A DNA stretch of 64,000 nt from positions 62,001-126,000 of the forward strand of contig JACEEZ010025401.1 of NCBI GenBank assembly GCA_016584305.1, given 5' to 3'. Both the position numbers and the translations under genes were made by a program. The stretch's first letter is position 1. Every line of letters begins with the position of its first letter. This document shows, piece after piece, positions 42,758 through 53,207 of this stretch. Origin of the DNA: Chionoecetes opilio. Its lineage: Eukaryota > Arthropoda > Malacostraca > Decapoda > Majidae. The notes beneath the pieces were generated by a model. It searched no databases. It worked only from the letters and a program-made list of their open reading frames with translations, and was not told where the DNA came from.

Positions 42758-43566
42758 CAGGGGATGACCACAGGCCACCCGGAGAGTCTGTCCGCGATGA
42801 CCAGGAACGACTTCCCTGCGACGGAGAAAAAGTCTGCGGAGATGGACTCGAAAGGCCTGGAGGGGTGGTCGTCGCACAGTAGTGGTTCCTGTTGCTGACT
42901 GGGCTGTAGGATCTGGCATGGCTCGCAGGCTTGGACGGTGCTGGTAATGTCGGCATCGATACTGCTAGAAGACATTTCCCTGCGGGCCGGCGCTTCGTGG
43001 CTGCACACCTCGGGGACTGTCGTGCAGCCGAGCAAGGGTGCGGCGGCGGTGGGCTGCAGGAACCACAATTCTCTGGCCATGCAGGACCAGCTCCCCGTCT
43101 GCGTACAGGCAGTCACAGAGTTTCCAGTAGGGGAGTAGAGAGCTGTGCAGGGTGTACCGATTAGGAGGGAATCCTGACGTCACGCAGTCCCGTAGGCGGG
43201 TGTACGACGGGTCTGTCGCTGCTGCGGCTCGGAGTTCCTGGATCGTCCTATCGGCGTCTTGGTGTGGCGGATCGATGTGTGAAGGGTCCTGATCCTGGTT
43301 GATGGCGTTGAGGGACACGACGCTCCTGAGGTGTGCTGCAGCTTTGGCGCACACCATCTCGTCCTCTGGCACGGGATGCAGAGCTGCTTCCCAGCACACC
43401 ACACGGCCGTAAACAGGTAGGGCGAAACCTTCTCCTTGAAGCGTTGGAGGCGAGGGTTCTCAACCGCGTCCATGGTGTAGTGGTTGAGAATCGGGATCAG
43501 GGGTCGGTGGTCCGTCATCAACGTGAAACTCTGTAGGCCTATCAAGTAAGGCCTGCACTTCGACAT
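42757..43566 (-). pseudogene. Gypsy RNase H end and integrase N-terminal part (second copy)
   Basis: Same proteins as 10,615-11,469: LMTDHRPLIPIL, then SFPPNRY-like TSGFPPNRYTLHSSLLPYW, ACEPCQILQPSQQQEPLLC and SADFFSVAGKSFLVIADRLS. It differs from that copy by substitutions, a deletion of about 35 bp near 43,372 and a scrambled stretch near 42,960-42,990. Frameshifts at about 43,370 and 43,100. Confidence 0.85.
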
Positions 43567-44704
43567 GGCCCAGGCGGCGGCGAGCAGCTCGAGTTCAATG
43601 GTGGCGTAGCGGGTCTCTGCGTCAGCGAGGAATCTTGAGCCACACTGAGCGAGGCTTGTGCGTCCCTGGCCATGGTCTTGCAGAAGGACGTAACCAAGCC
43701 CGTAGAGGCGAGAGGCGTCACTTTGAAGAATAACTGGAAGTGCTGGGTCAAAATGAGCGAGAAACGGCGGTCAAGCAGCGCCGTCTTGAAACGACTGAAG
43801 GCCTCGTCGTGATCAGGTGTCCAAGTAAACGTTCTTTTCGGGCTCATCAGGGGGCGGAGTGGCTGGGCGGCAGCGGGGATGGCTGGGGTGAACTCTGACA
43901 GCTGGTTCACCAGGCCCATGAATGAGCGGAGGTCAGTCAAGTTAGCGGGAGTCGCGAAGTCCCGGATGGCACTGACTCTGTCCTCATCCGCGGCCACGCC
44001 CACAGCTGAGAGGTTATACCCGCAGAAGCTCACACTAGGCACGGCGACCACAAACTTGTCCTTGTGATCCCGTACTTGCGACATCTAGTGAGCATCTGGT
44101 GAATACGTTGGAGATGCGAGGGGAAGCCGTCGTCGAAGAGGAGAATGTCGTCAACCACCTTAATGCAGTTATCTACACCCTGCAGGGCCAGGCTGCCGCG
44201 GAGACAGTAAGCGTCGCCGGTAGCCGAGAAACCCATGGCACCTCTGCAGGGGTGGAAGCGGCCGTATGGTGTGATAAAGGTTGTCAGGTGTTGGTCGTCC
44301 TCGTGTAGTTCCAACTGCCAGTACCCGCACAAGGCGTCCGCTGTGGTGAAAAAACGCGCTGACGGGTTGACACTGCGGACAGCGGTGAATGGAGTTGGGG
44401 CAGGATGTGTTGGGCGGGCCACTTGAGAGTTGAGTTTCGTCAAGTCAACCGTGATTCTCACGCCTTTATCCTCAGCCACGACGACTAGCGGGTGGCACCA
44501 CTCTGAAGGGTCGTCACCGGCAGGCTTGAAGATCCCCTGACGTGTCATCGACTCAAGTTCCTCCTGAACTTGACGCTCGAAGGGAACCTGCCTCGGTGTG
44601 TGAATGGCGAATGGTACGGCTCCCTCCTTCACATGAATCTTCATGGGTTTGCCCACCATGGGTTTCAGAAGAGACGTTTTGAGATCCGCCTTGGAGAGTA
44701 ACAC
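43542..44704 (-). pseudogene. Gypsy reverse transcriptase
   Basis: VPFAIHTPRQVPFERQVQEE, GDDPSEWCHPLVVVAEDKG, VRITVDLTKLNSQVARPTHP, FTTADALCGYWQLELHEDD, ITPYGRFHPCRGAMGFSATG and VVDDILLFDD (catalytic Asp pair; the usual first residue is Y/F/I), then a frame change near 44,070 and the connection domain (FCGYNLSAVGVAADEDRVSA, FATPANLTDLRSFMGLVNQL, TFTWTPDHDEAFSRFK). Copies element RNA into DNA in cytoplasmic particles. Confidence 0.9.
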
Positions 44705-45146
44705 GTCCGAAAACTCGCGCAGAAAGTGCGCCCGTGCAGCTGACGGGGACGTGGTAGGAGGGAGTCATCTGAGCGCATCTGTTGACGTGCTTGACCTCCA
44801 ATAGTGGCTTCGGGAAGGCAGGTGAAATGATAGCCAGCTCCATGCAGTGGCCGTAGGACAGGAGGGGCGTTTGAATACCCTCGTGCACCTGTATCTTGGC
44901 GGTACAAGATTTCCCGTGGAGCCGTAAAGTAGCGTAAAAACATCCCACAGCAGGTGTCATTACTGACCCGTCCGCTGTCAGCGTAGTAGTGGACGGTAGA
45001 GGCTGTAGGCTGCTGAGGGGGATGTGAAGCATTTGCAGGTGTCTCGTGCCGATGACAGTGACGTCGGCGCCTGTGTCTGGTAACATCTGGAGCCTTGAAG
45101 TGGACTCGCCGTGCACCAGGTGGACGCAGACCGGGGTGGGAGTCAT
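44553..45146 (-). pseudogene. Gypsy aspartic protease
   Basis: Contains LPDTGADVTVIGTRHL with the D-T-G active-site triad, and TLRLHGKSCTAKIQVHEG. It cleaves the element polyprotein. The frame shifts near 44,740 before the reverse transcriptase. Confidence 0.85.
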
Positions 45147-45226
45147 GGCGCTGGAAGGTGAGACATCTGTTAGACTACGACAGTTGCTGTATTTACGCCG
45201 TGAGGTGGGTGATGCGTGACCAACGT

Positions 45227-45520
45227 TTAACGCGCCACCCTGGCCATCGTGGCTAGGCGTGTTGCGGCAGAACCTGTCGTAGTGGCCAGTCCTGGTGCTG
45301 AGGCGGCATTGGGCTGTCTTGGCGGGACACTTGTCAGTCCCCCCCCAATGACCTTGACGGCCGCAGTTATAGCAAGACGCAGCCCTGGCCGGACACTTTG
45401 GGCCATGACGCCGCGCACAGGGCTGGGAACCGCTGTTCTATGTTGAGTCTTCACGCGCTGGCCTGAAGGTGGCTGTTGAGGTGAATGAGGCGTCTTGTCG
45501 TGGCGCCTGCCTTTCTTGTA
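45227..45520 (-). pseudogene. Gypsy gag C-terminus with zinc knuckles
   Basis: In the frame between 45,430 and 45,250 the minus strand reads ASCYNCGRQGHWGG, then DKCPAKTAQC, a CCHC knuckle, and a second degenerate knuckle (GHYDRFCRN). It continues upstream as YKKGRRHDKTPHSPQQPPSG, which is interrupted by the MITE at 45,521. Confidence 0.78.
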
Positions 45521-45992
45521 CAGGTTGAAGTTCCCAAACTCGGCAACCTCGGGACCAGCGCCGAGCCGAGTAATGGAATTTTCCGACTTTTAGAACGTAG
45601 CTATATTAAGGGGGAAAAAAGCATGAAAATCACATGAAAAAAATCAAAAGGTCAATTTTCTCAGGAATAGTTAACACCTTGTTTTTCCTTTTCTTTTCAC
45701 TTCCACCAGTAGGTGTTCCTGGACGTTTGGGAGCCATAATACCAATAACAGACCTGTAGAAGTACACAAAATAAGAGTGTACACAACTCTACAGTCACAA
45801 CACCACTGAACAATAACAACAAACAAATCGGCGGGAGAAACCAAGCGGCCTAGTGTGGTGGCACCCAGTGGCCGACCCGGCAACTACGCGCCGGGTCTTG
45901 GGTGTTCTGCCGTGTTTTGGAAAATCCGGAACCATAGCCGAGTTTTGGGTGTTGCCGAGTCTTGGGATGCCGAGTTTGGGAACTTCAACCTG
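45521..45992. mobile_element. 472-bp MITE inserted in gag, TA target duplication
   Basis: Perfect terminal inverted repeats of at least 24 bp begin CAGGTTGAAGTTCCCAAACT and CGGCA; the right end is their reverse complement (TGCCGAGTTTGGGAACTTCA, then ACCTG). TA flanks both sides (45,519-45,520 and 45,993-45,994). Removing the element plus one TA restores the gag frame as STYKKGRRHD, which proves the insertion. CCGAGT/CTTGGG words are repeated subterminally. No transposase is encoded; TA duplication suggests a Tc1/mariner-superfamily partner. Confidence 0.92.
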
Positions 45993-47024
45993 TAGGTAGA
46001 CATGACGCGAAGCTGGCTTGGAGACGAGTATATAGCGGAGGCTGTCTGGCGGGTGGCTTCAAGGGAACGGCAACAGGTGACCACGTCTTGAAGAGAAGCG
46101 CCTGTGTCGAGGGAGATAAGGCGTTGAATCAGCTCTTCATCTCGCACACCCATCAGCAGAACCATTTTCAATTGGATCTCCGCGCACGTCATAGCGTTAC
46201 TAGTACACAAGGCGACCTCCTCTGCCAGGTTCTTCAGGCGCACCAAAATCGGGGAAAGACTCGCCATCACCTGCTTACAAACCAGTAATTCTTTGACGGC
46301 ATAGTGCTTCATTTCGTTGACTCTTGAAGTGGGACTGTAGGGTGTCTAAGACTCTGTCACAGTCAAGGAAGTGTCAGGTGCGATCCCTAGGGTATGTTCT
46401 AGGATCCTTTGTACGTCCAGTGACACAGCCATCCGCAGCTGGATGAGTTGCTTATGTCGTGGCAGCCTCTGTGAATCCAGCATGGTAGAGTAATCTTCCC
46501 ACAGACGACGCCACTGCCGGAAAACTTGGAAGAAAGAGTCGGCCAGCAACGCCGGTGGACTGTGGGCCACATGCCTGCCTGCTGAAGTCACGACGGTGGG
46601 CGTGGCAGCCACAGGAGAAGCGGCGAGTGGGTCGGTGGTTGTCGCGGGAGTGGCGACCGTGGGCACTGCACCGCTGGCACCGGCATCGAGGGGGTGGAGG
46701 TGAAGGAATGTCCCGCGCGCTGGCCGCAGACTGCGGTCTGTGCAAAGGAGACAGAAGTGTGACAAGAATTTGGAACCGTGAATCCTCCTCCTTTCTCCTG
46801 GCCTCGTTGTCACGTAATGGTCTCTCCTCATCACGCTGGCACCTCTGCTCTTCATCCTGGATGCGTCGGTTATCAGCTGATAACCGGAACTCCTCCAGAT
46901 AGCTAATCAAACTTGGTAGCGGGGAGGAATGTGTCGTGTTTAGTGGTTCAAAGGGTGGGGAAGCGATTTCCTCTCCGTCATCCTCAGACCCGCTAGCCGC
47001 GGGTGACAAAACGGGGAATGACAT
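45993..47024 (-). pseudogene. Gypsy gag, N-terminal and central part
   Basis: Starts MSFPVLSPAASGSEDDGEEI at 47,024, an acidic N-terminus; then a charged coiled-coil-like stretch (RRIQDEEQRCQRDEERPLRD), a low-complexity Pro/Thr/Ala linker in a shifted frame, and a helical domain (FFQVFRQWRRLWEDYSTMLD, KHYAVKELLVCKQVMASLSP, LMGVRDEELIQRLISLD). Frameshifts near 46,640 and 46,340. Structural protein of the retrotransposon particle. Confidence 0.78.
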
Positions 47025-47429
47025 CTTGAAGGGACACTGATTGGGTTCTGTGTGTGTGGGTGTGTGGGTGTGGCGGTAGAGCGGGGTGGGTGAGAAGAGG
47101 GGGGTCTCTGGCCGTCCGCACCTGGTTTCAAGGTCAGCCGTACCAAGCGGCGATGGTGAGCCACCAACACGCCCTGTACAAAAAACGCACACTAAAAAAA
47201 AACACCACCCAGCACTTATAATACACTGGCTACCCTACCGTCAAACACAGTCCCCACGCCTTGCCTCTGTCCACAGGCACACGAGCACACGATGCTGGAG
47301 ATGAAGTAAATCCAGGGAAGAAGCGTGGGTCGGTGAAGAGAATGCCTCGTGGCGTCCAGGCGGGAGTCCTGTGGAATGGCGGGAGTCGCTGCCCGTCTCT
47401 CTAAGTTCTTATACCTGCGATCTGCGCCA

Positions 47430-47721
47430 TGGTGCTCGAGGTTTGCAGTGATTAACCGGAGTGGTTGAGGGGAGTTTATCCAAAGGAGAAGCGAGCATCT
47501 TCCGTAGGTGATTTATTCTAAAGAACAGAGATATGCCGGACCACCAGCGGAGGGGCTGGTGTTAGCGGTCCGGTTATAGGGCAACGACTATTACATGGTA
47601 TGCCTGGAGGGCGGTGCACTGTTGCCACATCGTGGCCCAGTTGTCATATAACAATATGTGTGTATTAGGAGGCGTGCATATTATGTAGGTGTGACTGTCT
47701 GGTTATATTCACATATCCACA
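47430..47721 (-). mobile_element. Gypsy 5' LTR (292 bp)
   Basis: Near-identical to 9,518-9,810 (four differences by eye). It is followed on its outer side by CACGT (47,722-47,726), the same duplication as at the left LTR. Confidence 0.92.
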
Positions 47722-47740
47722 CACGTGTCCCACTGATCAG
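47722..47740 (+). pseudogene. Last codons of the hAT transposase, beyond the gypsy insertion
   Basis: CACGTGTCCCACTGA encodes the HVSH terminus and stop expected for SCAND3/ZBED-type hAT transposases, continuing the frame that is cut at 9,517. Confidence 0.8.
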
Positions 47741-47797
47741 ACATGTTATTGTTGTAACATAGTAGTTTATTTACACATTATTTCCTTATGTCCCTTC

Positions 47798-47915
<118 letters not shown>

Positions 47916-48267
47916 AGGCCTCTTCCATTTGCGACATTTCAGGAACCAGTTCACGGAACCCAAGAGTTCAGGCGTTCCATTTGCGCACAAAAACCTGGGT
48001 CCGAGGCAAAGCGCGTAGTGACTCAGCAAAACCCTTGAACTTTCTCTACCCACATTCAGAGGTGGGTAGCCTGGGTAGAGTTTTCAGTTCATAACAAACA
48101 ATGGCCGCCTTGGGCCCTATTTCTCTTGTCGTGAAGGGTTTTCTGCATGCACGAGTTGGAGAGGATGTCAGACAGCCTACAAGGGGCACTGGTGGAGGAA
48201 AGCTGTCCCGCGATCTTAATCTTGATATGATCCCTTCACATCACAGCTGAGTTACCACTTTTAATGT

Positions 48268-48423
<156 letters not shown>

Positions 48424-48589
48424 ACTACATAGGAAAAGTAACATGACCTTTCCTGCATCTCTTTGGAGCCTGTGACCTGACCTGTGACCTCAAGGGTGTA
48501 TATAGTGACACACATGTACAGAGAGTCTTGTAGTTGCTTCAGTACTTCAGGTCGTGGACTCTTGTTGTTGTAATGTCTGTACTATACTA

Positions 48590-48905
48590 TATTGACGGCT
48601 GACATTTTTAACACTCGTTTTTTTAAGCTTTTATTTTTTCTCTCAATTTCTTTTTTTTCTTTTTATTTGTTCGTAATTATTCTTTTTTTTTTTTTTTCTT
48701 TTTTCTCAATTTTATTAATATTTTTTTTTTTTTTTTTTTTCCTCTATTTTAAATTTTTTTCTCACTTTATTATTATTATATTTTTTTTCTCGTAATTTTT
48801 CCTTTGATTTCCTTTTATTTTTTCTTTCTTAATTTTTCTTTTTTTTTCGTCTCTATTAAACTTTTCCCTCTCTCCTTTCTTCTCTTCCTTTCCCTAACGT
48901 CTGTA
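48590..48905. repeat. T-rich spacer
   Basis: T runs up to 22 long with interspersed C and A; no gene. Confidence 0.8.
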
Positions 48906-48915
48906 TGTAATGTTG

Positions 48916-49045
48916 TTGTTGTAGTAGTAGTAGTAGTGGTAGTAGTAGTAGTAGTAGTAGTGGTAGTAGTAGTAGTGGTAGTAGTAGTAGTGGTAGTAGT
49001 GGTGGTAGTAGTAGTATAGTAGTAGTAGTAGTAGTAGTAGTGGTA

Positions 49046-49084
<39 letters not shown>

Positions 49085-49093
49085 TCTAGTGGT

Positions 49094-49163
<70 letters not shown>

Positions 49164-49414
49164 TAGTAGTATTAGTAGTAGTAGTAGTGGTTGTAGTAGT
49201 AGTAGTAGTTGTTGTTGTGGTAGTAGTAGTAGTTGTTGTAGTAGTAGTAGTAGTAGTAGTGGTAGTAGTAGTAGTAGTAGTTGTAGTTGTTGTTGTGGTA
49301 GTAGTTGTTGTAGTAGTAGTAGTAGTGGTAGTAGTAGTAGTAGTTGTTGTTGTTGTTGTTGTAGTAGTAGTAGAGTAGTAGTAGCAGTGGTTGTAGTAGT
49401 AGTAGTGGTAGTAG

Positions 49415-49454
<40 letters not shown>

Positions 49455-49470
49455 AGTAGTAGTAGTGGTT

Positions 49471-49501
<31 letters not shown>

Positions 49502-49509
49502 TAGTAGTG

Positions 49510-49552
<43 letters not shown>

Positions 49553-49578
49553 CAGTGGTTGTAGTAGTAGTAGTAGTG

Positions 49579-49612
<34 letters not shown>

Positions 49613-49951
49613 TAGTAGTAGTAGTAGTAGTAGTTGTTGTTGTAGTAGTAGTCGTAGTAGTTGTTGTTGTTGTAGTAGTAGCAGTGGTTGTAGTAGTAGT
49701 AGTAGTAGTGGTAGTAGTAGTAGTAGTAGTAGTTAGTAGCAGTTGTTGTAGTAGTAGTAGTGGTAGTAGTAGTGGTAGTAGTAGTAGTAGTAGTTAGCAG
49801 TTGTTGTAGTAGTAGTAGTAGCAGTGGTTGTATAGTAGTAGTAGTAGTAGTAGTAGCAGTGGTTGTCTAGTAGTAGTAGTAGTAGTAGTGTAGTAGTTAG
49901 TTAGTAGTAGTGCAGTGGTTGTAGTAGTAGTAGAGTAGTAGTAGCAGTGGT

Positions 49952-49992
<41 letters not shown>

Positions 49993-50610
49993 TAGTAGCA
50001 GTGGGTAGTAGTAGTAGTAGTGTAGTAGTAAGTGTAGTAGCAGTGTTGTAGTAGTAGTAGCAGTGGTTGTAGTAGTAGTAGTAGTAGTAGTAGTAGAGAA
50101 GTAAGTATAGTGCAGTGGTTGTAGTAGTAGTAGTAGTAGTGGCTGTAGTCGTTAGTAGTAGTAGTAGTGGTAGTTGGTAGTGTAGTAGTAGTAGTCAGTA
50201 GTAGTAGCAGTGGTAGTAGCAGGGTGGTAGTAGTGGTAGCCAGTAGTAGTAGTAGTAGAGTAGTAGTGTAGTATTAGTTTATAGTAGTAGTAGCAGTAGT
50301 AGATTAGTAGTAGCAGTAGCAAGTAGCAGTAGTAGTAGTAGTAGTAGAACCCCCCCCCCCCCCCATAGTAGTAGCAGTTCGGTAGTAGTAGTAGCAGTAG
50401 AGTAGCAGTAGTATTAGTAGTAGTAGTAGTAGCAGTACGCAGTGGTAGTAGTAGTATAGTAGTAGTATCAGTGGAGTAGTAGTAGTAGTAGCAGTAGTAG
50501 TAGTGTAGTAGTAGTAGTAGTAGTAGGAGTAGGTGGGGTTGTAGTAGTAGTAGTAGTGTAGTAGTAGTAGTAGTAGTAGTAGCAGTAGTAGTAGTAGTGG
50601 AGTAGTAGTA

Positions 50611-50641
<31 letters not shown>

Positions 50642-50740
50642 CAGTTGGGTAGTAGTAGTAGTAGTAGCAGTAGTAGTAGTAGTGGTTGTATTAGTAAGTA
50701 TAGTAGTTAGTAGTAGTAGTAGTAAGTAGTAGTAGTAGTG

Positions 50741-50786
<46 letters not shown>

Positions 50787-50822
50787 TAGTAGTAGTAGTA
50801 GTAGTAGAAGTAGTATCAAGTG

Positions 50823-50853
<31 letters not shown>

Positions 50854-51233
50854 TAGTAGTAGGAGTAGTAGTAGTAGTGGTAGATTAGAGTAGTAGTAGT
50901 CGTAGTATTTAGTAGTAGTAGTAGTAGTAGTAGTAGTGTAGTAGCAGTGTAGTGGTAGTAGTAGTAGTAGGTAGTAGTAGTAGTAGTAGTAGCAGTAGTA
51001 GTGGTTAGTCGGAGTAGTAGTAGTAGTAGTAGTAGCAGTGTAGTGGTAGTAGTAGTAGTAGTAGTAAGTAGTAGTAGTAGTAGTAGCAGTAGTAGTAGTA
51101 GTAGTAGTAGTTAGTAGTTAGGCAGTGGTAGCGTAGTAGGCAGTCGTATTAGTAGTGGTAGTAGTAGTAGTAGTAGTAGCAGTGGTAGTAGTAGTAGTAG
51201 TAGCAGTTAGTAGTAGGGTAGTCGTAGTATAGC

Positions 51234-51265
<32 letters not shown>

Positions 51266-51357
51266 CAGTGGTAGTAGTAGTAAGTAGTAGTAGTGTTAGT
51301 AGTAGTGGTAGTAGTAGCGTAGTAGTAGTAGTTAGTGTAGTAGTAGTGTTGTAGTAG
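48916..51357. repeat. 2.4-kb (TAG)n/(TTG)n trinucleotide array
   Basis: GTA dominates with GTG, GTT and GCA variants. The first 0.9 kb keeps one triplet phase; beyond about 49,730 frequent single-base slips break it. A run of 16-17 C sits at 50,349. Plus-strand frames read as valine homopolymers and are not genes. Confidence 0.97.
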
Positions 51358-51693
51358 TATTTTGTTTTGTTTTTTGTTTTTGTTTTTTTGTTTTTGTTTT
51401 TTGGGTTTGTTTGAAGAATTTGGTCAGTATCGCTCGCAGCTGAGATGGATTCCACCTGTAACCAGACAGCTTTGGAGGAGAGAGAGCTGTCTGCTAGTTG
51501 TTATAGTGTTGGCCGAAAGCCACCACACGGGGCGGGTACAAACCCCCGGATAACACCGGCACCATTCACTGCTGGAGTGGACACGGGCGCTCGGGTTTTA
51601 AGAACGCCCAACTGTTTCCGCTCCGCCCGGGGATAGAACCGGAACTTCTCGGTTGTGAACCGTGCTGCTAACCCTACACTACGGAGTACCCAG
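51358..51693 (-). mobile_element. tRNA-derived SINE
   Basis: Read on the minus strand from 51,693: GGTACTCCGTAGTGTAGGGT, then TAGCAGC (A-box-like TAGTGTAGGGTTAG), about 30 bp later CCGGTTCTATCCCCGG (B-box-like GGTTCTATCCC), a body of about 230 bp and a 3' tail of CAAA/CAAAAA repeats at 51,358-51,405. This layout is that of an RNA polymerase III-transcribed SINE. Confidence 0.75.
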
Positions 51694-51729
51694 AGTAGTC
51701 GTAGTCAGTAGTAGTGTTGTTGTTGTGTT

Positions 51730-51797
51730 GCTTGTTTTCCTGTATGCCTTCGGGTGAAAATACCATTATCATTATTATTATTATTATTATTATTTGC
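51730..51797 (+). mobile_element. Repeat 3' end with (ATT)n tail, second copy
   Basis: TTTCCTGTATGCCTTCGGGT, then GAAAATA and ATT triplets. Same end as at 40,672-40,740. Confidence 0.6.
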
Positions 51798-51908
51798 ACA
51801 GATGTTCCTGAGCAAGGGGTGAACAGCCTGCAGAATGGAGGACAGCTACGCCACAACAACACAAGAGTACCACCATGACAACAAGATACCAGGCAAGTGT
51901 TTCAACCA

Positions 51909-51912
<4 letters not shown>

Positions 51913-51969
<57 letters not shown>

Positions 51970-52235
51970 CTACTTATATCATACTTAAAAAGACTTACTA
52001 ATATTACTTAACAGAAATAAAGAGTATACAGCTAATCAGTACTTCAATTCACTGCATAATTCAGTATTTTAATTATAGTAGTGATTATTATATATTAGCC
52101 ATCAATGTGTCTATTAAACTCTATTAGTATACATGTATTACAGTAGTGTTACATAGTAGCGATCAACTGGCTAAAGTGTCATCAACTTTGCATTATAATC
52201 CACCAATAAACACACAGCTATTTACAGTACTCTCT

Positions 52236-52270
<35 letters not shown>

Positions 52271-52295
52271 ATTTCCTCTCTCTCTCTCTCTCCTC

Positions 52296-52346
<51 letters not shown>

Positions 52347-52910
52347 CACTAATACTAACAATGGAATTAATAGATCTGGTAAGCTATTGAATATAGATAG
52401 ACTTATACAGCTAGTACGAAGGGGGACCAGGGCAGTGGCTGATAACTAGGCCTCTTCAGTGACACAGACAAGGCTGTAGTGATGCTAAAATGCGCAATAT
52501 TGTGCCTGGCGACATTAGTGCAGTGGCGAGTGACTGGCGACTATAGTGTTATGTACGGTAAGGTATTGAATAGGTCTATAGATAGTACGAAGGGGGAATA
52601 GGGAGTGGCTGCTAACTAGGTAACGAGGCGAGGGTTGTTGAAGGGTGAAGGGAAGGAAGGGAGTCAGTGTGCTGAAGGCAGTGGAAGGGGGAGGACGTCT
52701 CTCTCTCTCTCTCTCTCTCTCAGGTGAGTCAAAACAACACATTAAGCCCTTGAGGTGGGTCAAAACAACACATTAATCCCTTGAGGTGGTCCCCCCCCCC
52801 CCACAACACACATTAAAAAAATATGTTTCCCCTTTCTCTCTCTCTCTCTCTCTCTACTGCTACTATTTCTGCTCCCACCTCTCTCTCTCTCTCTCTCTCT
52901 CTGTGGCAGG
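51913..52910. repeat. Cluster of (CT)n tracts and a direct duplication
   Basis: (CT)n at 51,913-51,964, 52,230-52,342, 52,698-52,722, 52,834-52,852 and 52,877-52,902. Between them, 52,376-52,455 and 52,558-52,622 share TATTGAAT, TAGTACGAAGGGGGA and GGG.AGTGGCTG.TAACTAGG. No gene was recognised. Confidence 0.85.
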
Positions 52911-53207
52911 GAAGTGTTAAGTATATATTACAAGTGTTTTCAATACTATGTGTGTGTGTGTGTATGTGTGTGTGTTATTCACCCATGGTCTTGCTCAAGG
53001 GGGACAGTAACCGCACGCATTTGTCAGTGAATCCATCCTAGGAGCAGTTGAGGATCGAGCAGGATACCACAACTGCTATTCTCAATCTTTGTATTATACT
53101 TTTTTTTAAAACTATAATTTATTGTTTATATCAATTGACTTTTCTGTCTTTAAAACTCCAAGTGACTAAATGACTTTTTGATTAAATGAGACTTGTTGTT
53201 GTTTACA

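Larger units (their letters stand above)
42757..47721 (-). mobile_element. Ty3/gypsy element, 5' part (5' LTR, gag, PR, RT, RNase H, start of integrase)
   Basis: Minus strand. The 5' LTR is at 47,430-47,721, a TGG-starting primer-binding-site candidate lies at 47,414-47,429 (TGGCGCAGATCGCAGG), gag follows, then protease, reverse transcriptase, RNase H and the start of integrase. It stops at 42,750-42,760, where it joins PIGZ. Together with 9,518-11,483 it makes one complete element plus an overlap of about 0.8 kb. Confidence 0.9.

Noticed and set aside
48804..49797. Poly-valine open frames
   Set aside because: Read-through of (GTA/GTT/GTG)n; no flanking gene structure.
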